A stretch of 64,000 bases of DNA from Deltaproteobacteria bacterium (GTDB lineage Bacteria > Myxococcota_A > Polyangia > Polyangiales > JADJMO01), in contig JANYDK010000059.1 of assembly GCA_025363655.1 (NCBI GenBank), forward strand, positions 1-64,000, read 5' to 3'. The position numbers and the translations under genes are program-made. Under the pieces are notes generated by a model. The model saw only the letters and a program-made list of their open reading frames with translations, was not told the origin of the DNA and did not search any database. Below are positions 42,745 through 51,696 of the stretch, one piece after another (positions within the stretch are counted from its first letter, which is position 1; every line of letters begins with the position of its first letter).

Positions 42745-44304
42745 TCAGGCTCGCAGCATGCGATCGCCCTCGCGCCAATCCGCGAGCTCGACGCGCGGAC
42801 GCGAAGGCACGCGCGTCGGGAGGTCGCGCACGCGTTGCAGATTGGTGGCGCCGCGCGAGGCGACGGGCACGTGCTCGAAGGACACGGCGACATGGAAGAT
42901 GCGGTAGTGGAAGAAATTCTTCTGCACCATCAAGTCGGCTTTGCGGACGACGACGCCGAGCTCCTTCCAATAGCGCGGGTGAATCGGCAACGGGGGATCC
43001 TTCGAGATCGCGACGTGGAGGTTGCCGACACGGAGGAGCACGCGCGCGCCCAGCTCACTGTCGGAGCGAGCGGTGACCCTCGCGCGGAGCGACACCGGCG
43101 GCTGATCGTAGCCCGGCGTGCCCGCGACCACGACGTCGAGCGTGGTGCCCAGCGGAACGTCGGCGAGTCGAGAAAACAAGGATGGATCGTGTATCGGAAC
43201 GAGCGCGGTCAAGGTCGATCGGCGCTCGATCAGCGCCTTCAAGATCTGCGTGCTTCCTCCGGGGGCTCCGGCGCCGACGATGTCGTCGGTGTCGACGAGG
43301 GTGACCGGCCCGAGCTTGCGCCACGTACTCGTCTCGACGCGCCTGATCGCCGAGTCGATGTCGAAGAGCTGGGGAATCGGCGTCTTGGCGGCCTTCCAAG
43401 CGAGGTCGGCGAGCTCGTCGACGAGGCGGGCAGCCAACGCCTCATCGCCATCGGTCGTCACGTGCACCGACCAACCGAGCTCGGTCGACGAGGTGAACGG
43501 ATGCACCATGAAGAGGCTCGTCGTCAGGACGCGCGGGTCTCTCTCCATCGCCCGCATGCGCGTGAAGACGCCGCGCATCGGCGCGACGAAGTTGATCGTG
43601 GTGCCGCCCCCGAGCACCAGCGGGAGCTTGCGCCATGCGTGGGTCGGTCGCACGTGCGCACGCAAGAGACGAATCAGCCGCGTGCCTGCGCGAAAGCCGG
43701 TGGGCGCCAAATCCCAGTGTGGATTGGTTCGATACGCCACCAACACATCGAGCGCGTCGACGATCGCCGGCGTCATGTTGCCATGCAAGTCGAAGCTGGC
43801 AGCGAGCTTCACCTCTGGCCCGATGACCTCACGCACGCGTCGCAAGATGACGGCTTCCGGGGCCTCACCCAAGTCGTGCACCTCCATCGAGCCATGCAAC
43901 GCGAGGTAGACGCCATCGAGACGCCCAGCCTCGCGCAGGTTGGTGAGGAGCCGATCGAGGAGCCACTCGAAGCACTGTCGCGTCAGCGGCCCGCTCGGCA
44001 CCGCCATCGACGACGAGAGGGGCACCGCCTCGACGCCGCCCGCCACGCGCGCCGCCTGCGTGAAGCCGGTGAGCTCGGCGTGCGGGAAGAAGCTCTTCAG
44101 CTCGGTGCCCCGAAGCCCTGCGGCCTCGGCGAGCGCCGCGCCCTCGAGGTGATGCATGCGATGAAAATCAGCCTCGGTCGTCGCGATCGGCGAGGCAGCG
44201 CACGCCTCGTGGAAGATTCGCCCGTAGCCGATGCGAAGAGGACGACCGCCACGGCCGAAGCTGCGAGCCAAGTCACGAGCGAAGTTGCGCGCCAGCGAGA
44301 TCAC
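42745..44304 (-). CDS. M81-family metallopeptidase (MlrC/microcystinase-like)
   Basis: A 519-residue enzyme. LRIGYGRIFHEACAASPIAT holds the first ligand region, VYLALHGSMEVHDL and LAASFDLHGNMTP supply the HG/DLHGN metal ligands, and YRTNPHWDLAPTG continues the conserved site, as in MlrC proteins. These cut linear peptides or act as zinc amidohydrolases. The GTG at 44304 overlaps the stop of the PLP-enzyme gene (GTGA). The product ends with a C-terminal domain of strands up to GDRMLRA. The real substrate is unknown; microcystin cutting is not implied. Confidence 0.88.
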   Translation of the reverse strand: MISLARNFARDLARSFGRGGRPLRIGYGRIFHEACAASPIATTEADFHRMHHLEGAALAEAAGLRGTELKSFFPHAELTGFTQAARVAGGVEAVPLSSSMAVPSGPLTRQCFEWLLDRLLTNLREAGRLDGVYLALHGSMEVHDLGEAPEAVILRRVREVIGPEVKLAASFDLHGNMTPAIVDALDVLVAYRTNPHWDLAPTGFRAGTRLIRLLRAHVRPTHAWRKLPLVLGGGTTINFVAPMRGVFTRMRAMERDPRVLTTSLFMVHPFTSSTELGWSVHVTTDGDEALAARLVDELADLAWKAAKTPIPQLFDIDSAIRRVETSTWRKLGPVTLVDTDDIVGAGAPGGSTQILKALIERRSTLTALVPIHDPSLFSRLADVPLGTTLDVVVAGTPGYDQPPVSLRARVTARSDSELGARVLLRVGNLHVAISKDPPLPIHPRYWKELGVVVRKADLMVQKNFFHYRIFHVAVSFEHVPVASRGATNLQRVRDLPTRVPSRPRVELADWREGDRMLRA

Positions 44305-45737
44305 GCGAAGAGCCCTCCGACGAAGAGGACGACGAGCTTCTCGCGAAGGGCGGGCGACGCGGCGTCGAGGATGCGATGGAGCGGCGCCGAGCGCGAAGGC
44401 AGTTGCCCATCGACGATGCCGAGCGAGGCGATGAGTGACCCCACGTCGACACCAGCGCCCGCGGGAGCCGACGCGACCGATTCGAGCATCGCCAGCACCT
44501 CGGCGGGCGGCGCGACGCCCTCGGGCAAGTCGACGAGACAGGCCTCGAGATCGCTCGCGAACGCTTGCGCGTGCGGGGCGTTGCTCGGATCGATGGTCAG
44601 GTGCACGTGCGCTGGGGAAGGCCCGAATCCATACGTCGGCTGCACGTGCCAACCACGGGCGGTGAGTCGATCGGCGAGCTCGAACAGATCACCCCCGCGG
44701 GTGGTGAAGGCGAAGAGGTTCATGTCCGGCCGCGCGAGGAGACGCAGCTCGGGGCGGCTCTCGATGGTGCGCAGGAGCGTGCTCGTCGCCTCCCACATCG
44801 TCTTTGCCAGCTGCACGTAGCCTTCACGACCGAGGTGCTGCATCACCGCGAGCGCCGCGCCCGCAGCGGCGAGGGACTTCGAGCCGAGCGTCGTCGAGTT
44901 GACGATGGTGTAGCCGGTCCACGTCGCGCATGCGAAGTAGTGCGCCTCGCGCAGCGCACGGTCGCGCATGAGGAGCATCGAGCTGCCCTTGGGCGCGAAG
45001 CCGTATTTGTGCAGATCCATCGAGATCGAGGTGACGCCGTCGACGGTGAAGTCGAAGGCCGGCACGGTGACGCCGCTCACCTGCGCGTCGCGGAGGAAGG
45101 GCAGCACCAAGCCACCGACGCAGGCGTCGACGTGCATCAGCGTGGCGTGCTCCTTCGCCAGGCTCGCCAGGCCTTCGATCGGATCGACGACGCCGTGCGC
45201 GTAGCTCGGCGCCGAACCGACGACGAGGATGACGTCGCTCGTCATCTTCGCGCGCGCGTCGCCCAGCTTGGCGCGGAAGGTGTCGTCGACCTCGACGGTG
45301 ATCACCTCGACCCCGAGATAGTGCGCGGCCTTGTGAAAACAGGCGTGCGCGGTGATCGGGAGGAGCATCTTCGGACGGGTCACCTCGGGGCGCGTCTTGC
45401 GGGCATGATCGCGCGCGGCCTTCACCGCCAGCATGACGCTCTCGGTGCCGCCGGCAGTGGCAGTGCCGACGGCGCCCTCGGGCGAACGCATCAGCTCGAG
45501 ACAGGCCGAGACGAGCGCGCGCTCGAGGGTGCGTGCGCTCGGATACGCCGTCGGGTCGAGGCCGTTGATCGACATGCAGGCGGCGTACGCCTCGCGGGCG
45601 AGGTCACGCGTCTCTTGCCCGGCGTCGTAGATGAACGCGAAGGCGCGACCATCGGCCGTGAGGTCGCTGGCGCGCGCATCGGCGAGGGCGGCGAGGATGG
45701 AGGCGCGGGACTGGCTCTTCGCGGGGAAAGCGGACAT
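44301..45737 (-). CDS. PLP-dependent decarboxylase/lyase (sphingosine-1-phosphate lyase-like)
   Basis: A 478-residue pyridoxal-phosphate enzyme of the aspartate aminotransferase fold. GTATAGGTESVMLAVKAARD binds the phosphate, THAHACFHKAAHYLGVEV-like segment ITAHACFHKAAHYL stacks the ring, LMHVDACVGGLVLPF holds the Asp, and SISMDLHKYGFAPKGSS holds the Schiff-base Lys. The sequence matches the sphingosine-1-phosphate lyase/glutamate-decarboxylase group. It is the first gene of the operon with the M81 peptidase, and two repeated operator-like sites lie just upstream. Confidence 0.9.
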   Translation of the reverse strand: MSAFPAKSQSRASILAALADARASDLTADGRAFAFIYDAGQETRDLAREAYAACMSINGLDPTAYPSARTLERALVSACLELMRSPEGAVGTATAGGTESVMLAVKAARDHARKTRPEVTRPKMLLPITAHACFHKAAHYLGVEVITVEVDDTFRAKLGDARAKMTSDVILVVGSAPSYAHGVVDPIEGLASLAKEHATLMHVDACVGGLVLPFLRDAQVSGVTVPAFDFTVDGVTSISMDLHKYGFAPKGSSMLLMRDRALREAHYFACATWTGYTIVNSTTLGSKSLAAAGAALAVMQHLGREGYVQLAKTMWEATSTLLRTIESRPELRLLARPDMNLFAFTTRGGDLFELADRLTARGWHVQPTYGFGPSPAHVHLTIDPSNAPHAQAFASDLEACLVDLPEGVAPPAEVLAMLESVASAPAGAGVDVGSLIASLGIVDGQLPSRSAPLHRILDAASPALREKLVVLFVGGLFA

Positions 45738-45754
45738 GGACGGCTCCTGCGTTG

Positions 45755-45770
45755 TTTGACGAACTGTCAG
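45755..45770. promoter_or_regulatory. operator-like site 1 (TTTGACGAACTGTCAG)
   Basis: The site has TGAC and GTCA as inverted halves around five bases. It lies 18 bases upstream of the PLP-lyase start and matches a second site 48 bases away except for one base. TetR-type regulators often bind such pairs; the nearby TetR is the natural candidate. Confidence 0.6.
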
Positions 45771-45802
45771 ATAACACACCCCAGGATCCTGTCGAGGAGA
45801 TA

Positions 45803-45818
45803 TTTGACGAAGTGTCAG
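45803..45818. promoter_or_regulatory. operator-like site 2 (TTTGACGAAGTGTCAG)
   Basis: The second copy of the site differs from the first only at the central C/G. Both copies lie in the 141-base gap between the divergent PLP-lyase and SUMF1-like genes, so one regulator could control both directions. TTTGAC also overlaps a possible -35 element. Confidence 0.6.
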
Positions 45819-45878
45819 CAATTGTTTCTCGACGCGGAGAATCTCGGACAAAGAGGTGCTAGGGAGGGCCTCCTTCCC

Positions 45879-47888
45879 ATGCTCCGGCGCCTTCGCCACC
45901 TCTCGAGTCTCGCGTTCGTCGGCCTGGTCGCAGGCTCGTCGTCGTGGTCGTGCAGCGCGACCAAAGCACCGCCGCCGTTCGCGACGGTCACGCTCGTCGT
46001 CGACACCGATCTCCCGACCCCGCGCCTCGCCTCGCGTCTGCGCGCCGATCTCTTCCGCGAAGACGGCACTTGGTTCGCGTCGCACGACGTCGCGCTCCCC
46101 GACGTCACCGATTGGCCGGCGAGCTTCAGCATCGTCTCGCCCGACGAATCGAAGGCGACGCGCGTCCTCGTCCGACTACGTGCCTATCCCTCGGGCCGCG
46201 TGCGCGACTATCGGGGAGAGCGTCATCGTCCTCGGCCGGTGCATCGGCCGCCGCATGCGCCCTCGTCGGTCGCGCAGATGTGCGCCGAGGAGACCGAGCT
46301 CCACGTCGGTGGCACCGCCGTGCTCCGCCACGATCGCGCCATTTTTCAGGAGGTCGACGGGGCCCGCTGTTCGACGGTGTCGCGCATCTACTCCGGGCTC
46401 GCCGCCGCCTATGTCGACGTCACCGACCCGGGTCGCTACACGTTCGCTGCCCTCGACACCTATCCGCGAAAAATCCCTGGAGAAATCCCGGATACGACGC
46501 AGGTGGTGCTGCAGATCCGGCGAGACTGCGCCGACACGCTCTCGGCGGTCGATTGTCGCGACGCCACCACCGACGTCGATCATTGGACGCTCCCCGTCTT
46601 CGATGTCGACCTGACATCGGGTCGCTATCACGTCGTCGTCGGCACCACGTTCCTCGAGATGGCGCCGCGCGACGTGCTCGTGGGGGTGACGCACGCCGGT
46701 GAACTCGGGACGCTGCCGACCGATCTCCGTCCGCCGACCCCCGACACCGAGGTGCTGGCGCTCGAGCTCGAGGCCGCCGCGGGTCCGACGCCGACGACCG
46801 AACCTGCCCCCGACACTGCCGTCGATCGCCTCGTCCTCGTCGAGCTCACGCCCGGCCAAGAGCGCACGGTGAAGGTGGTTTTGCAGGGTGATTGCGTGGG
46901 GACGATGGCGCGCCTCGGCGTCGGAAAGGTCGACGTCACCACCGCCACCACCTGCGTCGACGCCGCAAGGCTGCGCGTGCCGGTGACGAGCGTCGCGGGG
47001 GATGATGCTTCGGTGACCGCACGCTTCGGCGAGGGCGCGCCCTGCCCGAGCGACGTCGATCCGGAGCGGGCGTGCATTCCCGGCGGCGCCTTCATCCTCG
47101 GTCACGCCACCGTCGACGACTTCGGGGGGCATCCGGTGCGAACGGTGTCGACGTCGACGTTCGTCCTCGATCGTCACGAGGTCACGGTCGGCGAGTGGAA
47201 GCACGCCGTCGCCGATGGTTTGGTGATCAAGAACCCGGAAGATCGTCCGCGCGTACCGCGAGGCGGAGGCATGCGCTGTCTCTCGACCCTCGCGGGCGAC
47301 GCCTATGACGATTACCCCGTCGACTGCATCGATTGGTATGGAGCGCGCGCCTATTGCCTATTCCGCGGCGGCGATCTCCCGACCGAGGTGCAATTCGAAT
47401 ATGCCGCTTCGCAATCGGGGAGGGTCGACAAGACCTTCTTTCCCTGGGGCGACGACGTCCCAGAGTGCCATTGCGACGTCGTCGGTCCGACGTGCCATTC
47501 GGCGATTTTTTCCCGGGGAAAGAACGGTCGCAACACCGGTTGGGCGATTTGCTTCGACCCGGCCGACGCGACGGCGACCTCAGGCCCATTGCCGGTGACC
47601 GCGAGCCTCGAGGCGGGCGACGTCAATCCAGAAGGTGTCTATGGACTCTCCGGCAATGCCATCGAGTGGGTGCTCGATGCCTATGCCAACCACGACGAGA
47701 CCTGTTGGGCCGCGGCCCTACCCCGCGACGCAGCGTGCCTGGAGGACGACGCGCCCGTGCGTCTCGTACGCGGCGGCAGCTGGTGGAACACCGACACCTC
47801 GACGATCTCGTACGTGCGCCACTCCGTGCGGCCGGCGCAGCTCTCCGATGAAGCCGGTTTTCGCTGCGCGTACGCGGTGCCACGATGA
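45879..47888 (+). CDS. SUMF1-fold (FGE-sulfatase-like) lipoprotein, catalytic cysteines absent
   Basis: A 669-residue exported protein. A lipobox-type signal ends in SSSWSCSA; about 370 residues of strand-rich sequence with several cysteines follow. The C-terminal 270 residues are the SUMF1/formylglycine-generating-enzyme fold: IPGGAFILGHATVDDFGG, FVLDRHEVTVGEWKHAV, DWYGARAYCLFRGGDLPTEV, GLSGNAIEWVLDAYA and LVRGGSWWNTD to DEAGFRCAYA. True FGEs have two active-site Cys near RGGS-x-x-C; here WWNTDTST has none. It is probably a structural or ligand-binding protein. Confidence 0.85.
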   Translation: MLRRLRHLSSLAFVGLVAGSSSWSCSATKAPPPFATVTLVVDTDLPTPRLASRLRADLFREDGTWFASHDVALPDVTDWPASFSIVSPDESKATRVLVRLRAYPSGRVRDYRGERHRPRPVHRPPHAPSSVAQMCAEETELHVGGTAVLRHDRAIFQEVDGARCSTVSRIYSGLAAAYVDVTDPGRYTFAALDTYPRKIPGEIPDTTQVVLQIRRDCADTLSAVDCRDATTDVDHWTLPVFDVDLTSGRYHVVVGTTFLEMAPRDVLVGVTHAGELGTLPTDLRPPTPDTEVLALELEAAAGPTPTTEPAPDTAVDRLVLVELTPGQERTVKVVLQGDCVGTMARLGVGKVDVTTATTCVDAARLRVPVTSVAGDDASVTARFGEGAPCPSDVDPERACIPGGAFILGHATVDDFGGHPVRTVSTSTFVLDRHEVTVGEWKHAVADGLVIKNPEDRPRVPRGGGMRCLSTLAGDAYDDYPVDCIDWYGARAYCLFRGGDLPTEVQFEYAASQSGRVDKTFFPWGDDVPECHCDVVGPTCHSAIFSRGKNGRNTGWAICFDPADATATSGPLPVTASLEAGDVNPEGVYGLSGNAIEWVLDAYANHDETCWAAALPRDAACLEDDAPVRLVRGGSWWNTDTSTISYVRHSVRPAQLSDEAGFRCAYAVPR

Positions 47889-49261
47889 TCGCCAGAGGGG
47901 CGATTGCGCTGTTGACGGCGTCTACGCTTTTTACGGTCAGCGGCCTCGTCGGGTGCAAGACGGCGCCGCCTCGGGCTGCGGAAATTCTCGTCTATGTCGA
48001 CACCGACGCGCCGCTCTCTCCGCGCACGGGACTCGGCGCGCCCGCGACGGCGCCGCTCTTCGAGCGCGTGCGCATCGACGTCTATCCGCCCGGCGCCACC
48101 GAGCCCTGCCTCGGGTGCACACGGGAACTCGCGATCGACGACGCGCTCGTCCGTGCCGGTGCCTCGTTCGGGGTCTTGCCGAGCCCTGGAACCTCGGGAT
48201 GGCGCGTGCGCGTGCGCTTCGTGCACTCCGACGGGGAGGCGCCGCGCGCCGATTCGTCGCTCGATGGTTACTTCTCCCTTCCCACGGCGAGCGACGGTCA
48301 GCTCGTCGAGGTGACGACGTTCCTCCCCATCGCCAGCCTCGGCACGCCCATCGGCTCGCTCGAGGCGCCGGCGTTGCCGACCACCGGGCGCGTCGTCGGA
48401 CATGCGGGCGAGTTCGACGGCGCGAATCGCCGCGGCTGTCGGGGCCCGGCCGCCCTTGGACGCGCGTGCGTGCCCTCGGGTGCTTACTGGATGGGCGATC
48501 CATCGATTCTCGCCGGTGCGCCCGATGCTTTCTCGTCCGGACGACGCATCGTCGTCGTCTCTCCCTTCTACGTCGATGCCGCCGAGGTCTCGGTCGGCGC
48601 CTTCCGCGCATGGATCGAGGCGGGAAATACCGCAGTGATCGGCAAGTACGACCCCTCGTCGACGACCCCGGAGGCGCGCCTCTGCGGGTACGCGGACGAC
48701 GGCAGTCACGACGCGATGCCGATGACGTGCGTCTCGCAACCCGACGCGCGCCGCTTCTGCCAAGCGCGGGGTGAGGACGGCGATCTGCCCTCCGAGGCCC
48801 AACTCGAATGGATGGGAAAGGCGCTCGGCTCCGCTCGCTTCGTCTGGGGCGCCGACGATCCGAGCTGCGACGCCGCGGTGCTCGGAAACATCGCCGAACG
48901 CAGCGACGTCGCGCTCTTCATCGGCTCCGACTTCTGTCATCAGCCGGGCGATCCGGGCGGCCCACGCCCCGTCGATCGCGCCGAGGTCGGTCGCGATCTG
49001 TTGCACCTCGGCGAGCTCACCGTGCGCGATCTCGAAGGCAACGTCGAAGAGCTCGCACGCGACAGCTTCGGAGCGTCCGACGGTCCTTGTTGGGGCGTCG
49101 GCGTCCTCCGCGATCCCGTGTGCGAGCTCCGGAGCGACTACGCCTCGACCCGGGGCGGCGGTTGGACGACTGGCTTCGCCCACGCCGACTTCGCCGGCCG
49201 CCCCGGAACTTCCAAGCTGCAGCGCCACCCAGGAATCGGGTTCCGCTGCGTCTATCCCTGA
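47885..49261 (+). CDS. second SUMF1-fold lipoprotein, catalytic cysteines absent
   Basis: A 458-residue protein encoded straight after the first (ATGA overlap), with a signal ending SGLVGCKT (lipobox). The N-terminal 190 residues parallel the first protein in outline (ILVYVDTDAPLSPRTG versus TLVVDTDLPTPR), and the SUMF1 domain follows with VPSGAYWMGDP, VDAAEVSVGAFRAWIEAG, RRFCQARGEDGDLPSEAQ, DLEGNVEELA and TRGGGWTTGF to GIGFRCVYP. Again the two FGE cysteines are missing. The pair likely arose by duplication and divergence. Confidence 0.85.
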   Translation: MIARGAIALLTASTLFTVSGLVGCKTAPPRAAEILVYVDTDAPLSPRTGLGAPATAPLFERVRIDVYPPGATEPCLGCTRELAIDDALVRAGASFGVLPSPGTSGWRVRVRFVHSDGEAPRADSSLDGYFSLPTASDGQLVEVTTFLPIASLGTPIGSLEAPALPTTGRVVGHAGEFDGANRRGCRGPAALGRACVPSGAYWMGDPSILAGAPDAFSSGRRIVVVSPFYVDAAEVSVGAFRAWIEAGNTAVIGKYDPSSTTPEARLCGYADDGSHDAMPMTCVSQPDARRFCQARGEDGDLPSEAQLEWMGKALGSARFVWGADDPSCDAAVLGNIAERSDVALFIGSDFCHQPGDPGGPRPVDRAEVGRDLLHLGELTVRDLEGNVEELARDSFGASDGPCWGVGVLRDPVCELRSDYASTRGGGWTTGFAHADFAGRPGTSKLQRHPGIGFRCVYP

Positions 49262-49265
49262 TGAC

Positions 49266-49967
49266 TCACTGGCAGCCGACTTGTCCGTCGACCGACTGGC
49301 AGGTGAGACCCGAGGCGCTGCCGAACACGGTCTGGCAGGTGAGCGAGTAGACCTTGCCGCTCTTGCACCCGAAGAGCGTGTCGCCGGAGCAGAAGCCGTG
49401 CGAGTCCTGCTCGGGTTTGCAATCGGCGTCGGAGACGACCGCGCCGTAGGTCGAGACGTCGCTGATCGAGATGTCGGTGAGCGGCGAGAGATCGACGGTG
49501 AAACAACCGGCCGCCGCGTCGTCATCGCAATAGGCGATGTGCGAAGCGTCGTCGAAGAGATCGCAGTTGAGGACCTTGGCGTCGGCGGAGACGCAGCCGA
49601 GGAGGATGCTCGGCGCGTCCTTCAGGCACACGCCTTTGCCTTCGCCGAGCCCCGTCGGGCAGGCGATGCCGAGCGAGAGCGCTTCGGGGGCCGTGAGTTG
49701 ATCGGCGAACGCGAGCGGCACCGCGCCGGTGACCTCGGGGGGCGGAGGCGCCGCCGGCTTGCTCGTCGAGCCCGAGGGCTTGGTGACCGGCTTGGTGGTG
49801 GTCGTCGGGAGCGGCGCCGGCTTGGTCTGCGTCGTTCCTGCCGGGCGCGCCTTCGCGGTCGTGCTCCCGCTCGATTTGCTCGAGCAAGCGACGCCGAACC
49901 CGAGGGCAGCGGCGACGGCGGTGACGGTGAGAAGCGAGCGCGTGATCGGATAGGTGACGAAAGACAT
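49266..49967 (-). CDS. lipoprotein of unknown function
   Basis: A 233-residue protein with a lipobox (GFGVACSS), a Thr/Pro/Lys/Ser-rich linker (about 30-80) and a C-terminal domain of about 145 residues with ten cysteines, for example GIACPTGLGEGKGVCLKD, LLGCVSA, LNCDLFD, YCDDDAAAGCF and CKPEQDSHGFCSGDTLFGCK. It is probably a disulfide-rich surface domain. It is divergent from the kinase gene and shares the palindromic upstream region. The family is unknown. Confidence 0.78.
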   Translation of the reverse strand: MSFVTYPITRSLLTVTAVAAALGFGVACSSKSSGSTTAKARPAGTTQTKPAPLPTTTTKPVTKPSGSTSKPAAPPPPEVTGAVPLAFADQLTAPEALSLGIACPTGLGEGKGVCLKDAPSILLGCVSADAKVLNCDLFDDASHIAYCDDDAAAGCFTVDLSPLTDISISDVSTYGAVVSDADCKPEQDSHGFCSGDTLFGCKSGKVYSLTCQTVFGSASGLTCQSVDGQVGCQ

Positions 49968-50154
49968 GGCGATACTCCTTGGGACGAGGGCGTCTTGAAG
50001 CGGAAGTTGGGGTGGTCACGGGGTCCGTGACGTCTCCGGCGACCGACGCGGAGCACTATCGCAAAGGCCAAGCCAACCTCGTCGGCAGGCCGGCAACGCT
50101 CGAATAGGCCTATTTTTGCGCGTAGACCGCGATGCGGCGTCACCCGCCTCCGGC

Positions 50155-50171
50155 GTCACGGTGACGTCACC
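50155..50171. promoter_or_regulatory. overlapping palindromes GTCACGGTGAC / GGTGACGTCACC
   Basis: GTCAC-G-GTGAC (50155-50165) and GGTGACGTCACC (50160-50171) are perfect inverted repeats that overlap. A further GGCGTCAC lies at 50136 and again at 50152. They sit between the divergent lipoprotein and kinase genes, 40-57 bases before the kinase start, and look like a TGACGTCA-type operator. The binding protein is not known. Confidence 0.55.
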
Positions 50172-50211
50172 GCGACGTCCATCAGGTGCTGCGGAGGAGT
50201 GCCGAGACGCG

Positions 50212-51660
50212 ATGGTGGTATGGTCGACGGCGGTGCCCGGGGAGTCGCCCATCGTCGAGGCGGGGAGCGTGCTCTGCGATCGTTATCGGCTCGTCCGGTT
50301 GATTGGCGAGGGCGGAATGGGCGCCGTCTGGGCAGCGGTCGACACCCGTGACGACACCCGTGACGACCCGAGAGAACGCACGGTCGCGCTCAAGTTGCTG
50401 AAGGCGCTCGCGGCGGCACCTCCAAGACGTCGACTCCGGTTCCTCGAAGAGGCGAAGGCCGCGATGGCCCTCGACCACCCTCACGTGGTCCGAGTGCACG
50501 CGCTCGAAGAGGACGAGGCGGCGGGTCCCTTCCTGGTGATGGATCTGCTCGCCGGCGAGTCTCTCGCGAGTCGTCTCGCCCGCGGCCCGCTCGTCGCCGA
50601 AGAGGTGGCGCGCGTCTTCGGTCAGGTCGTCTCCGCGGTCGGCGCGGCGCACGCACGAGGCATCGTCCATCGCGATCTCAAGCCCGACAACGTCTTCCTC
50701 GTCGGCCTCGTCGACCTCGTGAAGGATGAGCACGCAGGAGTTTGCGCGGTGGTGCTCGATTTCGGGATCGCCAAGCGCCTCGTCGACGACGACGGCGAAG
50801 CGCGCACCGGCGGCCTCACCGAGACCGGCGATCTCCTCGGCACGCCTCGGTACATGTCTCCCGAGCAGGTCTACGGCGAAGGCGACATCGACCATCGCAC
50901 GGACGTCTGGGCGCTCGGCGTGATGCTCCACGAGGCCATCTCCGGCGAGTGCCCGATCCAAGGCGCGAACGTCGGACAGATCTTCAAGGCCATCACCGCG
51001 GGCCGTATTTCCCCGCTCGAAGTGCGATCGCCTTCGGTCCCCGCTCCGCTCGCGGCGATGGTGAACCAGATGGTCGCGCGCGATCGACGCGAGCGGCCGA
51101 GCGATCTCCGTGAGGTCGACGCCGTGCTCCGCGCGATCGCGCCCTTCGATGCGCCGACGTTCGGACCGGCGGCGATCATCTCCCGCGATCGGCCTGCCGC
51201 GGCGGCGACCCTCGATCAGACCGACGCGACGTCGTCGGGGCCGTCGAACCCGAGGTCATCTCGACTGCCGAAGGCACGTTCGCGTCTCACACCGGTGCTC
51301 CTGGCCGCGGCGGCGCTGGCGATCGGCGTCGGCGGGGTTGCGCTCGTTCGCAGCGGCAGGTCCTCCGGGAATGGGAATTCGAACTCGAATGCGAGCTCGA
51401 CGGGACAGCCAACCGGGACCTCGACGAGCGCGACGACGTCGAACACGACTGCGACCGTCGTCACGCCTCCGGCGACCTCGGCCATGCCCAGCGCATCGCT
51501 CTCCGCAGCGCCGCTCCCGATCGCCACATCGGCTGCGACCGCACAAAAACAGGCTCCGCCGCGTCCTACGACGACGGTCGCAGCGAGCGTGATCGAGAAG
51601 CCCGCGGCGCCTCCGCCCTCGGTCGAGAAGCCGCTCATCGCGCCCACCGCGCCCTTCTGA
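50212..51660 (+). CDS. transmembrane serine/threonine protein kinase (Hanks type)
   Basis: A 482-residue kinase. The glycine loop GEGGMGAVW, the VALK lysine, HRDLKPDN, VVLDFGIAK and the MSPEQ activation-segment motif are all complete, so it should be active. After the kinase domain (to about 290) a Ser/Pro/Arg-rich linker and one transmembrane helix (about 355-377) lead to an outer Ser/Thr/Pro/Ala tail. I chose the ATG at 50212 (MVVWSTAVPGES), with GGAGGAG 13 bases upstream. It probably senses envelope state. It is followed by a TPR/PEGA protein gene 36 bases on, a likely partner. Confidence 0.9.
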   Translation: MVVWSTAVPGESPIVEAGSVLCDRYRLVRLIGEGGMGAVWAAVDTRDDTRDDPRERTVALKLLKALAAAPPRRRLRFLEEAKAAMALDHPHVVRVHALEEDEAAGPFLVMDLLAGESLASRLARGPLVAEEVARVFGQVVSAVGAAHARGIVHRDLKPDNVFLVGLVDLVKDEHAGVCAVVLDFGIAKRLVDDDGEARTGGLTETGDLLGTPRYMSPEQVYGEGDIDHRTDVWALGVMLHEAISGECPIQGANVGQIFKAITAGRISPLEVRSPSVPAPLAAMVNQMVARDRRERPSDLREVDAVLRAIAPFDAPTFGPAAIISRDRPAAAATLDQTDATSSGPSNPRSSRLPKARSRLTPVLLAAAALAIGVGGVALVRSGRSSGNGNSNSNASSTGQPTGTSTSATTSNTTATVVTPPATSAMPSASLSAAPLPIATSAATAQKQAPPRPTTTVAASVIEKPAAPPPSVEKPLIAPTAPF

Positions 51661-51696
51661 TTTGCCGCCCGTCATCGTCACCGGCATAGGGCCGCG

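Noticed and set aside
44565-45878. Upstream extension of the first SUMF1-like frame
   Set aside because: The added codons are antisense to the PLP-lyase gene and Arg/His-rich; the ATG at 45879 gives a proper signal peptide.
45879-49261. Calling the two SUMF1-fold proteins formylglycine-generating enzymes
   Set aside because: Both lack the paired active-site cysteines, and no sulfatase gene is nearby.
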